A DNA stretch of 64,000 nt from Methylophaga muralis (GCF_001720165.1 NZ_MCRI01000001.1:186001-250000), one strand, 5' to 3'; positions 9,772 through 19,401 are shown, counted from the stretch's first letter. A program made the numbers and translations. Notes: generated from the sequence alone by a model not told the origin.

Positions 9772-10307
9772 GCATCGAGCTGCTCATATAATGAAAATAA
9801 CAGGCAATGCTGGGTGGCCTTTGCCATATATTTTTTCACCGAGCTTTCAGACATTCCCATCTCATCCGCGATTTCACGGTAAGTCATGCCCTTGAGTTGA
9901 GACATTAAAAAGGCTTTTTTCACCTTTGCACCCAAGCCATCCAGCATTGCATCAATGCGATATAAGGTTTCCAGCAAAATCATGCTCTGTTCAGACGAAA
10001 TACCTTCCTGCTCTGGTTGCTGCATTAATGCTTGTAGATAAGATTGCTCAATTGTGCGCCGCCGAAAATGGTCGATCATCACCCGCTTGGCAACTGTTAC
10101 CAGATAACTGCGCGGTTCGCGTATGGACTCAACTTTACCCTCAAAATCAGGTGCAGTAAGTAATCTGACAAAAGTATCCTGCGCCAGATCAGCCGCCTGA
10201 TGAGAACAATTCAAACGCTCACGTAACCAGTTTTGCAACCAGCTGAAATTGTTTTGATAGAGTTTTTCCAAGCTTTCTGTAGGGGGGGGCGACAAAGGGG
10301 CATTCAT
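9768..10307 (-). CDS. FecI-like ECF sigma-70 factor
   Basis: A 179-residue two-domain sigma factor. Region 2 includes AADLAQDTFVRLLTAPDF and RSYLVTVAKRVMIDHFRRRT; region 4 includes LKGMTYREIADEMGMSESSVKKYMA. It should direct transcription of the downstream receptor in response to the FecR-like protein. The ribosome binding site before the ATG at 10307 is weak. Codons 7-10 contain a run of eight C (G8 on the plus strand, 10282-10289), an unusual homopolymer at the start of a regulatory gene. A Fur-type box lies directly upstream. The order sigma, anti-sigma, STN receptor is the classic iron-starvation surface-signalling cassette. Confidence 0.94.
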   Translation of the reverse strand: MNAPLSPPPTESLEKLYQNNFSWLQNWLRERLNCSHQAADLAQDTFVRLLTAPDFEGKVESIREPRSYLVTVAKRVMIDHFRRRTIEQSYLQALMQQPEQEGISSEQSMILLETLYRIDAMLDGLGAKVKKAFLMSQLKGMTYREIADEMGMSESSVKKYMAKATQHCLLFSLYEQLDA

Positions 10308-10324
10308 AGAAATTATTCACAACC

Positions 10325-10343
10325 GTTAATGATAATGATTCGC
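10325..10343. promoter_or_regulatory. Fur box upstream of the ECF sigma gene
   Basis: The 19-mer GTTAATGATAATGATTCGC agrees with the Fur consensus GATAATGATAATCATTATC at 15 of 19 positions. It ends 18 bases before the sigma factor ATG, where a bound repressor would block transcription. This fits an iron-repressed unit. Confidence 0.72.
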
Positions 10344-10459
10344 AGTTGCATTCTATGATAATAAATTGTGTTGAGCAATAACATGAACTGTTACTTTTTA
10401 ATTGTCCCCTTCATATCAAAAATTCATCCCGTGAATTTCAATATTTATATATTATTGGG

Positions 10460-10915
10460 TTAACTATGGCCGGTAGCCGCCAGTTTTGCGGCAATATAAT
10501 CACTGTGTTCAACATGTAACAGGTTGCTGATGCGACGGATGACATGCTGTTCGATTTGATGGATTTCGTGATCGGCGTTGGCAAGTTGCCAAAGGATATG
10601 GATCAGTTCAATTTTCTTTTTCTGGCTGTAACGACGGTTGATCTCCGAGGTAAAGGCAAAATAATCTGTTGCAGATTTGTGTGCCTTTTCAGCTTCAGCC
10701 AGCAGGCTTTCAGCTGCAGTTTTATCAAGTGAAAAACGTTTCTGAAAAATGGCTAACAGCATGTCCCGCTCTTCATCTTTGAAATGATAATCTGCAGCAA
10801 TTACTTCCACCATCAGTGAGGCAGCGGCAAGTCTAACAGAGAGATGCGCGGCATCACCGGTATCCTCATCATCGAGTAATTCGCGTTGTAACAGTTGTTT
10901 GAGCTTATCGAGCAT
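10460..10915 (-). CDS. TerB-family (tellurite resistance-like) protein
   Basis: A 151-residue, mainly helical protein of the TerB/DjlA-N superfamily, with the acidic metal-site style motif VEVIAADYHFKDEERDMLLA and a second copy-like segment HILWQLANADHEIHQIEQHV. TerB-fold proteins are thought to bind divalent metal, and many occur outside ter operons. The start at 10915 is preferred over a TTG at 10933 because AGGAGAA precedes the ATG. No other ter gene is nearby, so tellurite resistance is not implied. Its position between two unrelated units suggests a single-gene transcript. Confidence 0.82.
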   Translation of the reverse strand: MLDKLKQLLQRELLDDEDTGDAAHLSVRLAAASLMVEVIAADYHFKDEERDMLLAIFQKRFSLDKTAAESLLAEAEKAHKSATDYFAFTSEINRRYSQKKKIELIHILWQLANADHEIHQIEQHVIRRISNLLHVEHSDYIAAKLAATGHS

Positions 10916-10966
10916 AGGTTCTCCTGTACTCAAATGACAGATTAATTACATAGCAGTTCGTACAGA

Positions 10967-12097
10967 TTATTTTGTCGAGTGCAAAATCACCGCCGCCTGA
11001 TAGCGCGGCTTGCCGTAGCCCAACATGCGATTGAATTCTTTATGAGTCACTGGCACATAGAAGCTGTCAGTCAGGGTTTTGTCATCATCCCAATCAATAT
11101 CCGGATCATGAAAATACACAAAGGTATCTGAAATGGATACCAAAACCACCCAATGCGGTGATTTGTTCTGATTGAGCCGGTAAGAGCTGATCAACACTAC
11201 TGCCAGTGCTCCCTGGTTCAGATAGTCACGCAGTAAATTCACATCGATTTGCCGCATCTGCTGCTCGACTTCCGATGTTTCCAGTTGCTGCATAAAGTCT
11301 TGATGCACACATTCCATTACCGCTTTTTTATCTTCACTACGCACGCCATTTACAAACGGTACCTCGGCGCTATTGGTTATCAATGTGGTTTTGAAATAAC
11401 GTCGCCAAGCTGCCAAGGCCAGCCCCTGAGCACTACAACCACCATGCCCGGAGGTCATAAATATGGTCGTGGCTTCCCGCCAAAGCTGTAATTCCAGACC
11501 ACGGTCCAGATGCATTACCGGTTGCAGGGTTTTCATCGCCATCATCAGACTGGCCGGGCCACAGGTAAAATCGGTGCTTTGTGTGTAATGAAATACCTGC
11601 TGATGCAGTTCTTCGGGTTGCGGCTGCAACACTTTCATCATGCGTAATGCGTTGGCATGATCTTCGTAGTAGTCACTGACAATTTCAAACTGGTGATAGC
11701 CAAGGCTTTCATAAAGCTTTATCGCACCAACATTATCTGGGCGTACTTCCAGACGAATAAAACTACGACCGGCCGTCAATGCTGCCTGCTCGGCTTCACG
11801 CATTAAAGCACGAGCAATTTTCTGATTGCGATATTCGGGTAAAACCGCCAGCGAGTATATGCGCCCCAACGAGGTGCCTCTGGCGTAAAGCAACAATACA
11901 TATCCCATTATGTTTTGTTGTTGTTCGGCGACCAGTAACAAGGCGTTGGCCTTATTGATCATCCATTTAAAACTGCGACGAGATAGCTGATCGCTGTCAA
12001 AACAGATATTTTCAATCGCCAGCAGGGCATCTACATCCGCTAAAGTGGCCGCACGAAATGTTATCGAATCTGTCTGCTGTTTAACTGCCATTTGCAT
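10967..12097 (-). CDS. GNAT acetyltransferase fused to C39-like peptidase domain
   Basis: A two-domain protein of 376 residues. Residues about 10-155 are a GNAT N-acetyltransferase with the acetyl-CoA loop region PEYRQKIARALMREAEQAA (written here from VLPEYRNQKIARALM) and a RimI-like ending RPDNVGAIKLYESLGYHQFE. Residues about 165-370 are a C39-like papain-fold domain, with Cys in STDFTCGPASLMMAMKTL, His in KSPHWVVLVSI and Asp in FHDPDIDWDDD. It overlaps the DUF2817 gene start-to-stop by 17 bases, so the two are one operon. This fusion has been linked in comparative genomics to RimK-like ATP-grasp ligases, and one stands divergently next door. The substrate is unknown. Confidence 0.88.
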   Translation of the reverse strand: MQMAVKQQTDSITFRAATLADVDALLAIENICFDSDQLSRRSFKWMINKANALLLVAEQQQNIMGYVLLLYARGTSLGRIYSLAVLPEYRNQKIARALMREAEQAALTAGRSFIRLEVRPDNVGAIKLYESLGYHQFEIVSDYYEDHANALRMMKVLQPQPEELHQQVFHYTQSTDFTCGPASLMMAMKTLQPVMHLDRGLELQLWREATTIFMTSGHGGCSAQGLALAAWRRYFKTTLITNSAEVPFVNGVRSEDKKAVMECVHQDFMQQLETSEVEQQMRQIDVNLLRDYLNQGALAVVLISSYRLNQNKSPHWVVLVSISDTFVYFHDPDIDWDDDKTLTDSFYVPVTHKEFNRMLGYGKPRYQAAVILHSTK

Positions 12098-13151
12098 TAG
12101 TGGTCAAACCCTCCAAAGCCATTTCGATGACTTGGCGTCCACGAAACAATACCAGCTCCTGCCACTGCGTTTCAGCAGGACAGAAAAAATCCTGCATCGC
12201 ATGTTTGATATCCAATGTTTTCTGATCAGACCAGTCAATCTTGCCAGAATGTTGCAATTGCTGATCGGCAAAAAGCACGTTCAGCATTTGCTGATTACCA
12301 AAAGTGCCGAATTCCAATGTCAGAAAACACACATTGTCGCCTTGCTGGTGCCAGTAATAATCATGCAGACCGTGTTTAACACCTGAAGTTGATGTGCCCA
12401 GAGCAGGTTCGGTTACTGTCGCGCCAAATAATTCTCGTGCTTTTTTCTGTCCAGCCGTTTCAGGGGGATGATCGCAGATTAATTCACCGTAGCCATATGG
12501 TCCGAGTCCACTGTGAATATCAATAACAATGACATTATCGCGTTTGTCTGGTTTCAGTTGAGCGACCAGATCCTCAATCGTTTGTCGTGACCAGCTGGCT
12601 TTTTCACCGCCATAATAAAGTGCATCGGCCTTGCTGTATTGACCCTGGCTAAGTTTATCGAACTGTTCACGTTGCTCACCAATCAGTTCAATAGAATCGG
12701 TCTTTTTGCTCAGCTTATCCCAAACTGCCACGGCTTCAGTTGAGTCAGGCAACTTGGCATTAAAATCGACGAAGTTACGGTTGATATCAATGCCTTCATG
12801 GTCATTTCGGCTGGCGCAGGCGAATCCCCAAGGGTTTAAGGCATGCACCATCACCACACAAACATCGGCAGGTAAGCGTCGATGACGACCAACAAAATCA
12901 GATTGAATGGCAGAGCCGACGCCGCCTTCTACACCATGGATGCCGGACACCAACACTAAAACATTTTTTGCCTTGGGACTGCCGGCCCAGGCAATATCGC
13001 AGAACAAACGTTCGTTTTTAGGTCCACGAACGGGGTGGACAATATTGTTGACCCGTTCGACAATGGAGCTTGTTTCCACTGCTGATATGAACTTGTCTCG
13101 TGCACCAGCATAGCGTTGAGAAAACACACTCAGAACGGCTTCTGCATACAT
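12081..13151 (-). CDS. DUF2817 family M14-like metallopeptidase
   Basis: A 356-residue protein of the DUF2817 family, related to M14 zinc carboxypeptidases and succinylglutamate desuccinylases. The first zinc motif is in VLVSGIHGVEGGVGSAIQ (His and Glu), the substrate Asn-Arg pair is in GIDINRNFVDF, and the later zinc His is in VIVIDIHSGLGPYG. A candidate catalytic Glu lies in NVCFLTLEFGTFGN. AGGAGAG precedes the ATG. It would remove a residue or acyl group from an amide-linked substrate. It is the first gene of an operon with the GNAT-C39 protein and is divergent from the ATP-grasp gene, which suggests a shared pathway. The 167-base gap between them should hold both promoters. Confidence 0.85.
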   Translation of the reverse strand: MYAEAVLSVFSQRYAGARDKFISAVETSSIVERVNNIVHPVRGPKNERLFCDIAWAGSPKAKNVLVLVSGIHGVEGGVGSAIQSDFVGRHRRLPADVCVVMVHALNPWGFACASRNDHEGIDINRNFVDFNAKLPDSTEAVAVWDKLSKKTDSIELIGEQREQFDKLSQGQYSKADALYYGGEKASWSRQTIEDLVAQLKPDKRDNVIVIDIHSGLGPYGYGELICDHPPETAGQKKARELFGATVTEPALGTSTSGVKHGLHDYYWHQQGDNVCFLTLEFGTFGNQQMLNVLFADQQLQHSGKIDWSDQKTLDIKHAMQDFFCPAETQWQELVLFRGRQVIEMALEGLTTNANGS

Positions 13152-13318
13152 GACAACAACTCTCCTGTACTTAAATTTTCGGCGAAGAATAGGCGACTTT
13201 TATGATTTTGACCAGATAATCGGCGCAGTGGCAAAAATATTTATCACAACCATGACACAATCACTTTATGATGCACAAATCGTCTGGCTAACCTGAATCG
13301 GAGCACCGTTAAAGTCAT

Positions 13319-14803
13319 ATGACTAACCACTTGATAATTCTGGAAAATATCGAAGACTGGGCGCCTTATTTTCCCAGTGCACAAGTCATCGCAGTGGATG
13401 ATTATCTGCAAACCCCTTCTCATATCGCGAGCGGTCGTGCGCAAATTATTAACCTTTGTCACGGTCTGGAATACTTAAGTCCAGGCTACTACTGTTCAAT
13501 GGTGGCCGAAGCGCGCGGGCATCGGGTAATGCCGAGTCTGCGAACCATCAATGATCTGTCTCGAAAAAGTCTCTATGCCTATGACTTGTCAGATTTTGGA
13601 ACACAGCTTGATAAAGTCATTGCTGCCAGTGATAAGCAATCTGAAACCAGCTTTAATCTGAAAGTATTCTTTGGCCAGTGTGAATTTAAAGGCCTGCAAA
13701 AACTGGCAAGACAGATTTTCGAACAGTATCCCTGCCCGATCATTGAAATCGAATTCAGTCATAAGGGCCATTGGTTAATTTCTGCCATCAAAGCAGCCCC
13801 GCTTAATCAGCTTAGTGATAGCGAACAGGATAACTTTGCCAATGCATTGGATGCCTTCAGTCATAAATTGTGGCGTAAGCCTTCTAAACGCCGTCAATAT
13901 CGTTATGACATGGCGATTTTGCATAACCCCGATGAAAAAATGCCGCCCAGTGATGCCACGGCTTTAAAACGCTTTATCTCCAGCGGCAAACGTATTGGCA
14001 TTGATGTTGAACTTATAACCCCAAGAGACTATATCCGTATCGCTGAATATGACGCCCTGTTTATTCGCGAAACCACAGCGATTCATAACCACACTTATAA
14101 ATTTGCCCGACGTGCAGAAAGTGAAGGCCTGGTGGTTATTGATGATCCCACCTCGATTATTCGCTGTACTAATAAGATTTATCTGAAAGAATTGCTGGAA
14201 AAGCATAATTTGCCGATGCCGGAATCGCATCTTTTATATCGAAATGACAAAGTTGGATTGGAAAAAATCTGTGCCGAAGCGACCTTCCCATTAGTGATGA
14301 AAATCCCTGATGGTGCGTTTTCCAAAGGTGTTATCAAGGTCAATAATGCCGATGAACTGCGCAGCAATGCAGCCGATTTTTTCCAGCAATCAGCGATCAT
14401 TTTGTTACAGGAATTTATGTTTACCGATTATGACTGGCGCATAGGTGTGTTCAATAACAAACCGATTTATGCCTGTCAGTATTTTATGAGCAAAGGCCAC
14501 TGGCAGATTTATAACCACAACACCAAAAAAGGCACTGATTCAGGTAAATCAGCTGCCGTACCTATTTCCGAAGTTCCGGAAAAAGTACTGAAAATTGCCA
14601 TAAAAACAGCAAAATTGGTTGGAGATGGTCTTTACGGTATAGATATCAAGCAAAGTGGAAGCCGCGTGGTATTAATTGAAATCAACGATAATCCCAGCAT
14701 TGAAAGCGGCGTTGAAGATGCTTATCTGGGACCAGCGCTTTATGACGATATCATGCGAGAGTTTTTGCGCAGACTTGAAGCCAGAAAATCGCATCGTCAA
14801 TAA
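13319..14803 (+). CDS. RimK-like ATP-grasp ligase with RLAN N-terminal domain
   Basis: A 494-residue protein. Residues 1 to about 150 match the RLAN domain (QIINLCHGLEYLSPGYYCSM; AEARGHRVMPSLRTINDLSR). From about 275 on is an ATP-grasp fold of the RimK/glutathione-synthetase type: nucleotide-binding FPLVMKIPDGAFSKGVIKV, the segment LLQEFMFTDYDWRIGVF, and the metal-binding ending LIEINDNPSIESGVEDAY. Such enzymes join an amino acid to a carboxylate through an acyl phosphate. Its partners would be the divergent GNAT-C39 and DUF2817 genes, giving a make, acetylate and trim set. Target (peptide, protein tail or metabolite) cannot be read from the sequence. The ribosome binding site is weak. Confidence 0.88.
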   Translation: MTNHLIILENIEDWAPYFPSAQVIAVDDYLQTPSHIASGRAQIINLCHGLEYLSPGYYCSMVAEARGHRVMPSLRTINDLSRKSLYAYDLSDFGTQLDKVIAASDKQSETSFNLKVFFGQCEFKGLQKLARQIFEQYPCPIIEIEFSHKGHWLISAIKAAPLNQLSDSEQDNFANALDAFSHKLWRKPSKRRQYRYDMAILHNPDEKMPPSDATALKRFISSGKRIGIDVELITPRDYIRIAEYDALFIRETTAIHNHTYKFARRAESEGLVVIDDPTSIIRCTNKIYLKELLEKHNLPMPESHLLYRNDKVGLEKICAEATFPLVMKIPDGAFSKGVIKVNNADELRSNAADFFQQSAIILLQEFMFTDYDWRIGVFNNKPIYACQYFMSKGHWQIYNHNTKKGTDSGKSAAVPISEVPEKVLKIAIKTAKLVGDGLYGIDIKQSGSRVVLIEINDNPSIESGVEDAYLGPALYDDIMREFLRRLEARKSHRQ

Positions 14804-14824
14804 AGCACCAGATTAAATATAAAA

Positions 14825-14860
14825 AAACCGGTGGTTGATAACTCAACCACCGGTTTTTTT
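14825..14860. terminator. Bidirectional terminator between ATP-grasp and TonB receptor genes
   Basis: A strong 14-base stem (AAACCGGTGGTTGA / TCAACCACCGGTTT) has a four-base loop, with an A run on one side and T7 on the other. It serves the two converging genes. Confidence 0.93.
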
Positions 14861-14880
14861 GTTTGAAGCCTTTCGTTTAA

Positions 14881-16941
14881 TTAAAACGAGTAACTGGCAC
14901 CAACATGCAAGCCACGGCGCTCGCCAACAAAGTAACGGTAACCTTCAGGATTGTTTGGTGTTATTTGATAATCCGCACGTTCTGCATAATCGGTATCAAA
15001 CAAGTTATGTACGCGACCATATAGCGTCAAACTATCGGTGACAGCATGAGAAGCGCGTAAGTTAAATACATCATGTCCTTCGTACTTTTCTGAGTTTGCA
15101 TCATTAACGTAATACTCACTCATATGTACCCATTCGAGTTCAGCACGGCTTTTTGGTGTGACATTCCACCCTAAACGGACATTTCCCATACGTCTCGGAG
15201 CGGTAACCAAATAATTGCCTTTGTCGATGTTGCTAGTCTCTTTGTCAAAGTCATATTCATGTTTGGCAAAAGTGACATTGGCACCGATATCAAACAATGA
15301 GTTGAATGGATAAAACACACCCAATTCAATACCGGTATGTTTTGTCTTACCATCTGGAACATTTTCACTGCTCGAATCGGTAAAGAAATAATCTTTTTTC
15401 TTCATCTGATAAGCAGCAATTTCATATTGCAGACCATCACCAACTTTTCGGAATCCGACTTCAATGCTATCAATTGATTCTGAATCAGCACTGCCAGTTA
15501 AAGAAGGTCTAATCTGTGCACGATATAGATCGGTTGTCTGTGGGGCACGATTACCTCTTGCGTAATTAACAAACGCGGCAGTGTTTTCGGTTAACTCCTG
15601 GACTAACCCTAATTTAGGACTTAAGTTACTAAAGGTGTCTTTACCACTATCTGGTCGTAAGTATCGTGTTCCTAACTCACGTGAGTCTGTGTTATTGGTG
15701 TAATCATATTTAGTGTATTCATAGCGAACACCTGCCGTGACGCGGGTTTTATCCAATACCTGCCATTCAGAATGAATATAAGGTGCAAGTACGGTGGCAT
15801 CCACTTCGTAGTCATAATGCACACCTTGTACAAATGGACCTGATGTCGGATTAGATTGCACTTCGGACAAATCACCTTGGGTATATTCAACGTCAGTGCC
15901 CACAATAATGGTGTGACCACCTTCCAGCTCATGGGTTAATGCCGACAGCAATCCAGCACTGGTGTGTTTGTTTTTTTCAATAGGTTGTCCGCGCAGGAAA
16001 TGCATCAAAAAATCCATTTCGGTATGGCGCATATATGGCGTTAAACGAAATGAAGTGGTTTCATTCAGTTGACGTTCCCACTCAGTAGATAAACGGAAAG
16101 ATTTGGCATTGCGATAGGCATCAATGCCACGTTCTTTATTAATATTACCTCTGGAAAGACTGCCATCTTTGTAGGCTTCAAAGCCTTCAACATATCCCGC
16201 TGTTTTCTGATTGAGATTGGTTGCGCTGAAAATAGTTTTGAAACTGTCCTGATCGCCATAATAGTCATGACGCAAAGTGATTTTTTGCTGATCATATCCA
16301 GCATCTTCGGCATAACCATTATCTGTTGTTCCATTGACGCTGACACGATAGCCATGACGCCCAACTGTGTCACTTACGGTCCCTTTGAATTTGTATAAAT
16401 CATGCGGACCAACTGACAGATCAACTTGTCGTTCAAGGTTTAATGATGGTGCACGAGTTAACACATTCACCAGACCATGAACCGCATTGGAACCATAAAA
16501 CGCACTGCCTGGGCCACGCACCACTTCAATGCCGCCAGCCTGTTCATAATTAGATTCAAACAAACCATTTACATTGGCAAAACCTGCCGCGCGTAATGGG
16601 ATGCCGTCTTCCAAAAACAGAAATGAACCTGCACCAGCGCCACCGGTTAAAACGGGTGAACGAATAGAAGTCAGATGTTCCTGACCATTACCCCGTTGAA
16701 TATTCACACCACTGATACGATTAATCACTTCGGTGATGTGATCAGGACGTACCAGATCGATTTCTTCTTCTGAAATTTTGCCGGTATTGCCTGCTAATTC
16801 TAGAATGGGTGTACCAGAGCGAGTTCCGGTGACAACCAACTCGTCAAGAGATAAATCCTGATCTTCCTGAGCTTGAGCTGGCAAAGCAATATTCAAACTG
16901 GCTAACGCTATTAAGAGTGGCAACTTCCGTAAAGTCGGCAT
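14881..16941 (-). CDS. TonB-dependent receptor, substrate unknown
   Basis: A 686-residue outer-membrane receptor without an STN domain. The signal peptide ends at about NIALPAQAQ. Next come a TonB-box-like segment (LSLDELVVTGTRSG), the plug (HITEVINRISGVNIQRGNGQ; GGIEVVRGPGSAFYGSNAVH) and a barrel ending in HVGASYSF. The plug type is nearer the vitamin B12/colicin/haem-receptor group than the siderophore group above, but the cargo cannot be fixed. No Fur box was found; instead a long inverted repeat lies 20 bases upstream. It appears to be a single-gene unit between a strong terminator and the divergent cbpA. Confidence 0.9.
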   Translation of the reverse strand: MPTLRKLPLLIALASLNIALPAQAQEDQDLSLDELVVTGTRSGTPILELAGNTGKISEEEIDLVRPDHITEVINRISGVNIQRGNGQEHLTSIRSPVLTGGAGAGSFLFLEDGIPLRAAGFANVNGLFESNYEQAGGIEVVRGPGSAFYGSNAVHGLVNVLTRAPSLNLERQVDLSVGPHDLYKFKGTVSDTVGRHGYRVSVNGTTDNGYAEDAGYDQQKITLRHDYYGDQDSFKTIFSATNLNQKTAGYVEGFEAYKDGSLSRGNINKERGIDAYRNAKSFRLSTEWERQLNETTSFRLTPYMRHTEMDFLMHFLRGQPIEKNKHTSAGLLSALTHELEGGHTIIVGTDVEYTQGDLSEVQSNPTSGPFVQGVHYDYEVDATVLAPYIHSEWQVLDKTRVTAGVRYEYTKYDYTNNTDSRELGTRYLRPDSGKDTFSNLSPKLGLVQELTENTAAFVNYARGNRAPQTTDLYRAQIRPSLTGSADSESIDSIEVGFRKVGDGLQYEIAAYQMKKKDYFFTDSSSENVPDGKTKHTGIELGVFYPFNSLFDIGANVTFAKHEYDFDKETSNIDKGNYLVTAPRRMGNVRLGWNVTPKSRAELEWVHMSEYYVNDANSEKYEGHDVFNLRASHAVTDSLTLYGRVHNLFDTDYAERADYQITPNNPEGYRYFVGERRGLHVGASYSF

Positions 16942-16960
16942 GAGCTATGATTCCTGAGCA

Positions 16961-17012
16961 ATGTGTTGTAAAAAGATGACGCATTCTCTCATGTTGTGTT
17001 TTTGCAACACAT
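16961..17012. promoter_or_regulatory. Inverted repeat upstream of the TonB receptor
   Basis: ATGTGTTGTAAAAA (16961-16974) and TTTTTGCAACACAT (16999-17012) are inverted copies matching at 13 of 14 positions, with 24 bases between. The site lies in the cbpA/receptor divergent gap, near where the receptor promoter should be. An operator or a leader hairpin are both possible. Confidence 0.5.
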
Positions 17013-17095
17013 CAGAAAAATCCTTAAATAACGTTGAAAAACGTCCTATCATCCCCATCTATTGACCCAGATCAATTTTAAATCCGAATGAGCCC

Positions 17096-17986
17096 ATGGA
17101 ATATAAAGACTATTACAAGATCCTCGGCGTAAGCCGCACCGCGACACCAGAGGAAATTAAAAAAGCCTATCGCACCCTGGCGCGTAAGTTTCATCCCGAT
17201 GTCAGTAAAGAAGAAAATGCCGAAGAGAAGTTCAAAGAAGTCGGTGAAGCCTATGAGGTGCTGCGAGATAAAGAAAAGCGTGCTCAATACGATCAATTTG
17301 GTGGTCAGTTCCGCCATGGCCAATCGTTTTCTCCTCCACCAGGCTGGGAAGAAAACGTTGGCGGGTTTGGACAAGGTAACTTCAGCAGCTTTTTTGAAAA
17401 CATGTTCGGTGGCATGGGCGGAATGGGGGGCGGCCGGAGTGATAATTTCTTTGCAAGAGGTGAAGATGTTAACGCCAAAATCACTATTTCATTAGAAGAT
17501 GCGTTTAATGGCGCTAACAAGTCCATTCGTCGACCTGCGGGAGCCTCTCAGTCTGGTACCGTTAATGTGAAGATTCCTGCCGGTATTGAACCTGGTAAAA
17601 AAATTCGCTTAACCGGACAAGGTAAAGCCGGAATGAGCGGCAAACCTGGAGATTTATATCTGGAAATCCAGATTGCCCCGCATTCGCTTTATCGTCTCGA
17701 AGGTAGGGATGTTTATCTGGACCTGCCTATTGCCCCTTGGGAAGCCGCTTTAGGTGCCAAAATAACTGCGCCAACTTTAGCCGGAAAAATTAGTCTGAAT
17801 ATCCCGGCAGGTGCTAGAAGTGGACAAAAAATGCGTTTGAAAGGACGAGGCCTGCCCGGCAAAACCGCTGGAGATCAGTTTGTCGTTTTACAAATCATAA
17901 CGCCTCCGGCAACCACTGCTGAAGCTAAAAAGTTTTACCAAGAAATGGCTGAAAAATTACCCTTTAACCCTCGTGAGAACATTTGA
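17096..17986 (+). CDS. cbpA: Curved-DNA-binding co-chaperone CbpA (DnaJ family type B)
   Basis: A 296-residue J-domain protein. The J domain is residues 4-70 with the HPD triad at 33-35 ([14 protein letters not shown]). A Gly/Phe/Met-rich linker follows (about 80-120, [11 protein letters not shown]), then two beta C-terminal substrate-binding domains ([40 protein letters not shown]). There is no zinc-finger region, which separates it from DnaJ. It stimulates DnaK and, in E. coli, also binds curved DNA. Its end lies 20 bases before the DegP/DegQ-type gene, so the two quality-control genes likely form one transcript. Confidence 0.92.
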   Translation: MEYKDYYKILGVSRTATPEEIKKAYRTLARKFHPDVSKEENAEEKFKEVGEAYEVLRDKEKRAQYDQFGGQFRHGQSFSPPPGWEENVGGFGQGNFSSFFENMFGGMGGMGGGRSDNFFARGEDVNAKITISLEDAFNGANKSIRRPAGASQSGTVNVKIPAGIEPGKKIRLTGQGKAGMSGKPGDLYLEIQIAPHSLYRLEGRDVYLDLPIAPWEAALGAKITAPTLAGKISLNIPAGARSGQKMRLKGRGLPGKTAGDQFVVLQIITPPATTAEAKKFYQEMAEKLPFNPRENI

Positions 17987-18005
17987 AGCATTTGAGGAAA
18001 ACAAG

Positions 18006-19394
18006 ATGATGAACAAGCTAAAATCTGCTGTTGTCTGGTTAGCTGGTATTACACTTTTAACACAGGTTGCTGTTGCTGCACTGCCTTTCCCATGGCTCGG
18101 TGATGACAACCAAATGCCAACGTTGGCACCGATGCTGGATCAATCCAAACCAGCTGTTGTAAATATTGCAACACGTAGCGAAGTGAGAATTCAGGATAAC
18201 CCGTTATTAAACGATCCTTTTTTCCGGCGTTTTTTTAACCTACCTGAACAACAACAGCCTCGTACCCGTCAGGCGCAAAGCCTGGGAAGTGGTGTTATCG
18301 TAAATGCCAAAGAAGGTTTGGTATTAACTAACAATCATGTGATTCAACGTGCTGATGAAATTACTGTTTCACTGCATGATGGCCGTAGTTTCCAGGCTGA
18401 AGTGGTTGGTAGCGATCCAGCCACTGATGTTGCTGTAATTCGTATTCCTCCTGAAAACCTTACTGCTCTACCCTTGGCGGATTCAGATAGCCTGCGTGTA
18501 GGTGACTTCGTTGTAGCAATTGGTAATCCCTTTGGACTCGGACAAACTGTGACTTCGGGAATTGTCAGTGCGTTGGGTCGTAGTGGTTTAGGTCTCGAAG
18601 GCTATGAAAACTTTATTCAAACTGATGCATCAATCAACCCAGGTAATTCGGGTGGTGCATTGGTGAATTTACGCGGCGAACTGGTCGGTATTAACACCGC
18701 CATTTTCTCACCGGGTCAAACCGGTAATATCGGAATTGGTTTTGCTATTCCTAGCAATTTGGTCAAACAAATCACCGATCAACTACTGGAACATGGGGAA
18801 GTACGCCGCGCTTATTTAGGTGTGCAAATGCAGGATATTACACCCGAACTTGCCCAAGCCTTTGGTATTGAAAAAAATCGTGGTGGTGCGGTTGTGACCA
18901 ATGTGATCCCGGGCTCTGCTGCTGAAAAAGCTGGATTAAAAGTGGGTGATGTAGTGACAGCTGTTGACGGCGTTTCGCTGGTTAATGCCGATAATCTACG
19001 TAATACCATTGGTCTGTTAATGGTTGGGCAAACTATCCAGTTGGAAATCATTCGTGATGGTAAAGCGCAAACCTTAACTGCTGAAGTAACAGAAGCTCAA
19101 CGTAGCGCAGCAACTCAAACGGGTGAAGTGCACCCCAAACTAGCTGGAGCAACGTTTGGTGATATTGAACCAAGCTCACCGGCTTACGGCAAAGTTGAAG
19201 GTATTATGCTTTACTCCGTTCAACGTGGCAGCCCATCTTGGAATGCCGGTTTACGTAGCTATGACATCGTGACCTCAGTAAACCGCCAGCCAGTTAATAA
19301 TCTGGAACAGTTCAAACAAATGGTCACTAATCAACCTGAACTATTATTAAATATCGTTCGGGAAAATCAGGCGATGTTCTTGTTACTGCGATAA
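18006..19394 (+). CDS. DegP/DegQ-family periplasmic serine protease
   Basis: A 462-residue HtrA protease. An earlier in-frame ATG (17973) lies inside cbpA; the ATG at 18006 is preferred because GAGG precedes it and a signal peptide begins there ([16 protein letters not shown]). The trypsin-like domain carries the triad His in [10 protein letters not shown], Asp in [11 protein letters not shown] and Ser in [13 protein letters not shown]. Two PDZ domains follow ([20 protein letters not shown]; the second, weaker, from about residue 375). The protein degrades or holds misfolded envelope proteins. A GC-rich hairpin follows the stop. It is probably co-transcribed with cbpA. Confidence 0.93.
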   Translation: MMNKLKSAVVWLAGITLLTQVAVAALPFPWLGDDNQMPTLAPMLDQSKPAVVNIATRSEVRIQDNPLLNDPFFRRFFNLPEQQQPRTRQAQSLGSGVIVNAKEGLVLTNNHVIQRADEITVSLHDGRSFQAEVVGSDPATDVAVIRIPPENLTALPLADSDSLRVGDFVVAIGNPFGLGQTVTSGIVSALGRSGLGLEGYENFIQTDASINPGNSGGALVNLRGELVGINTAIFSPGQTGNIGIGFAIPSNLVKQITDQLLEHGEVRRAYLGVQMQDITPELAQAFGIEKNRGGAVVTNVIPGSAAEKAGLKVGDVVTAVDGVSLVNADNLRNTIGLLMVGQTIQLEIIRDGKAQTLTAEVTEAQRSAATQTGEVHPKLAGATFGDIEPSSPAYGKVEGIMLYSVQRGSPSWNAGLRSYDIVTSVNRQPVNNLEQFKQMVTNQPELLLNIVRENQAMFLLLR

Positions 19395-19401
19395 ATCAAC
19401 T

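Noticed and set aside
10460-10915. Tellurite resistance locus
   Set aside because: Only a TerB-like domain is present; no terZ, terC, terD or terA gene is nearby, so the resistance label is not supported.
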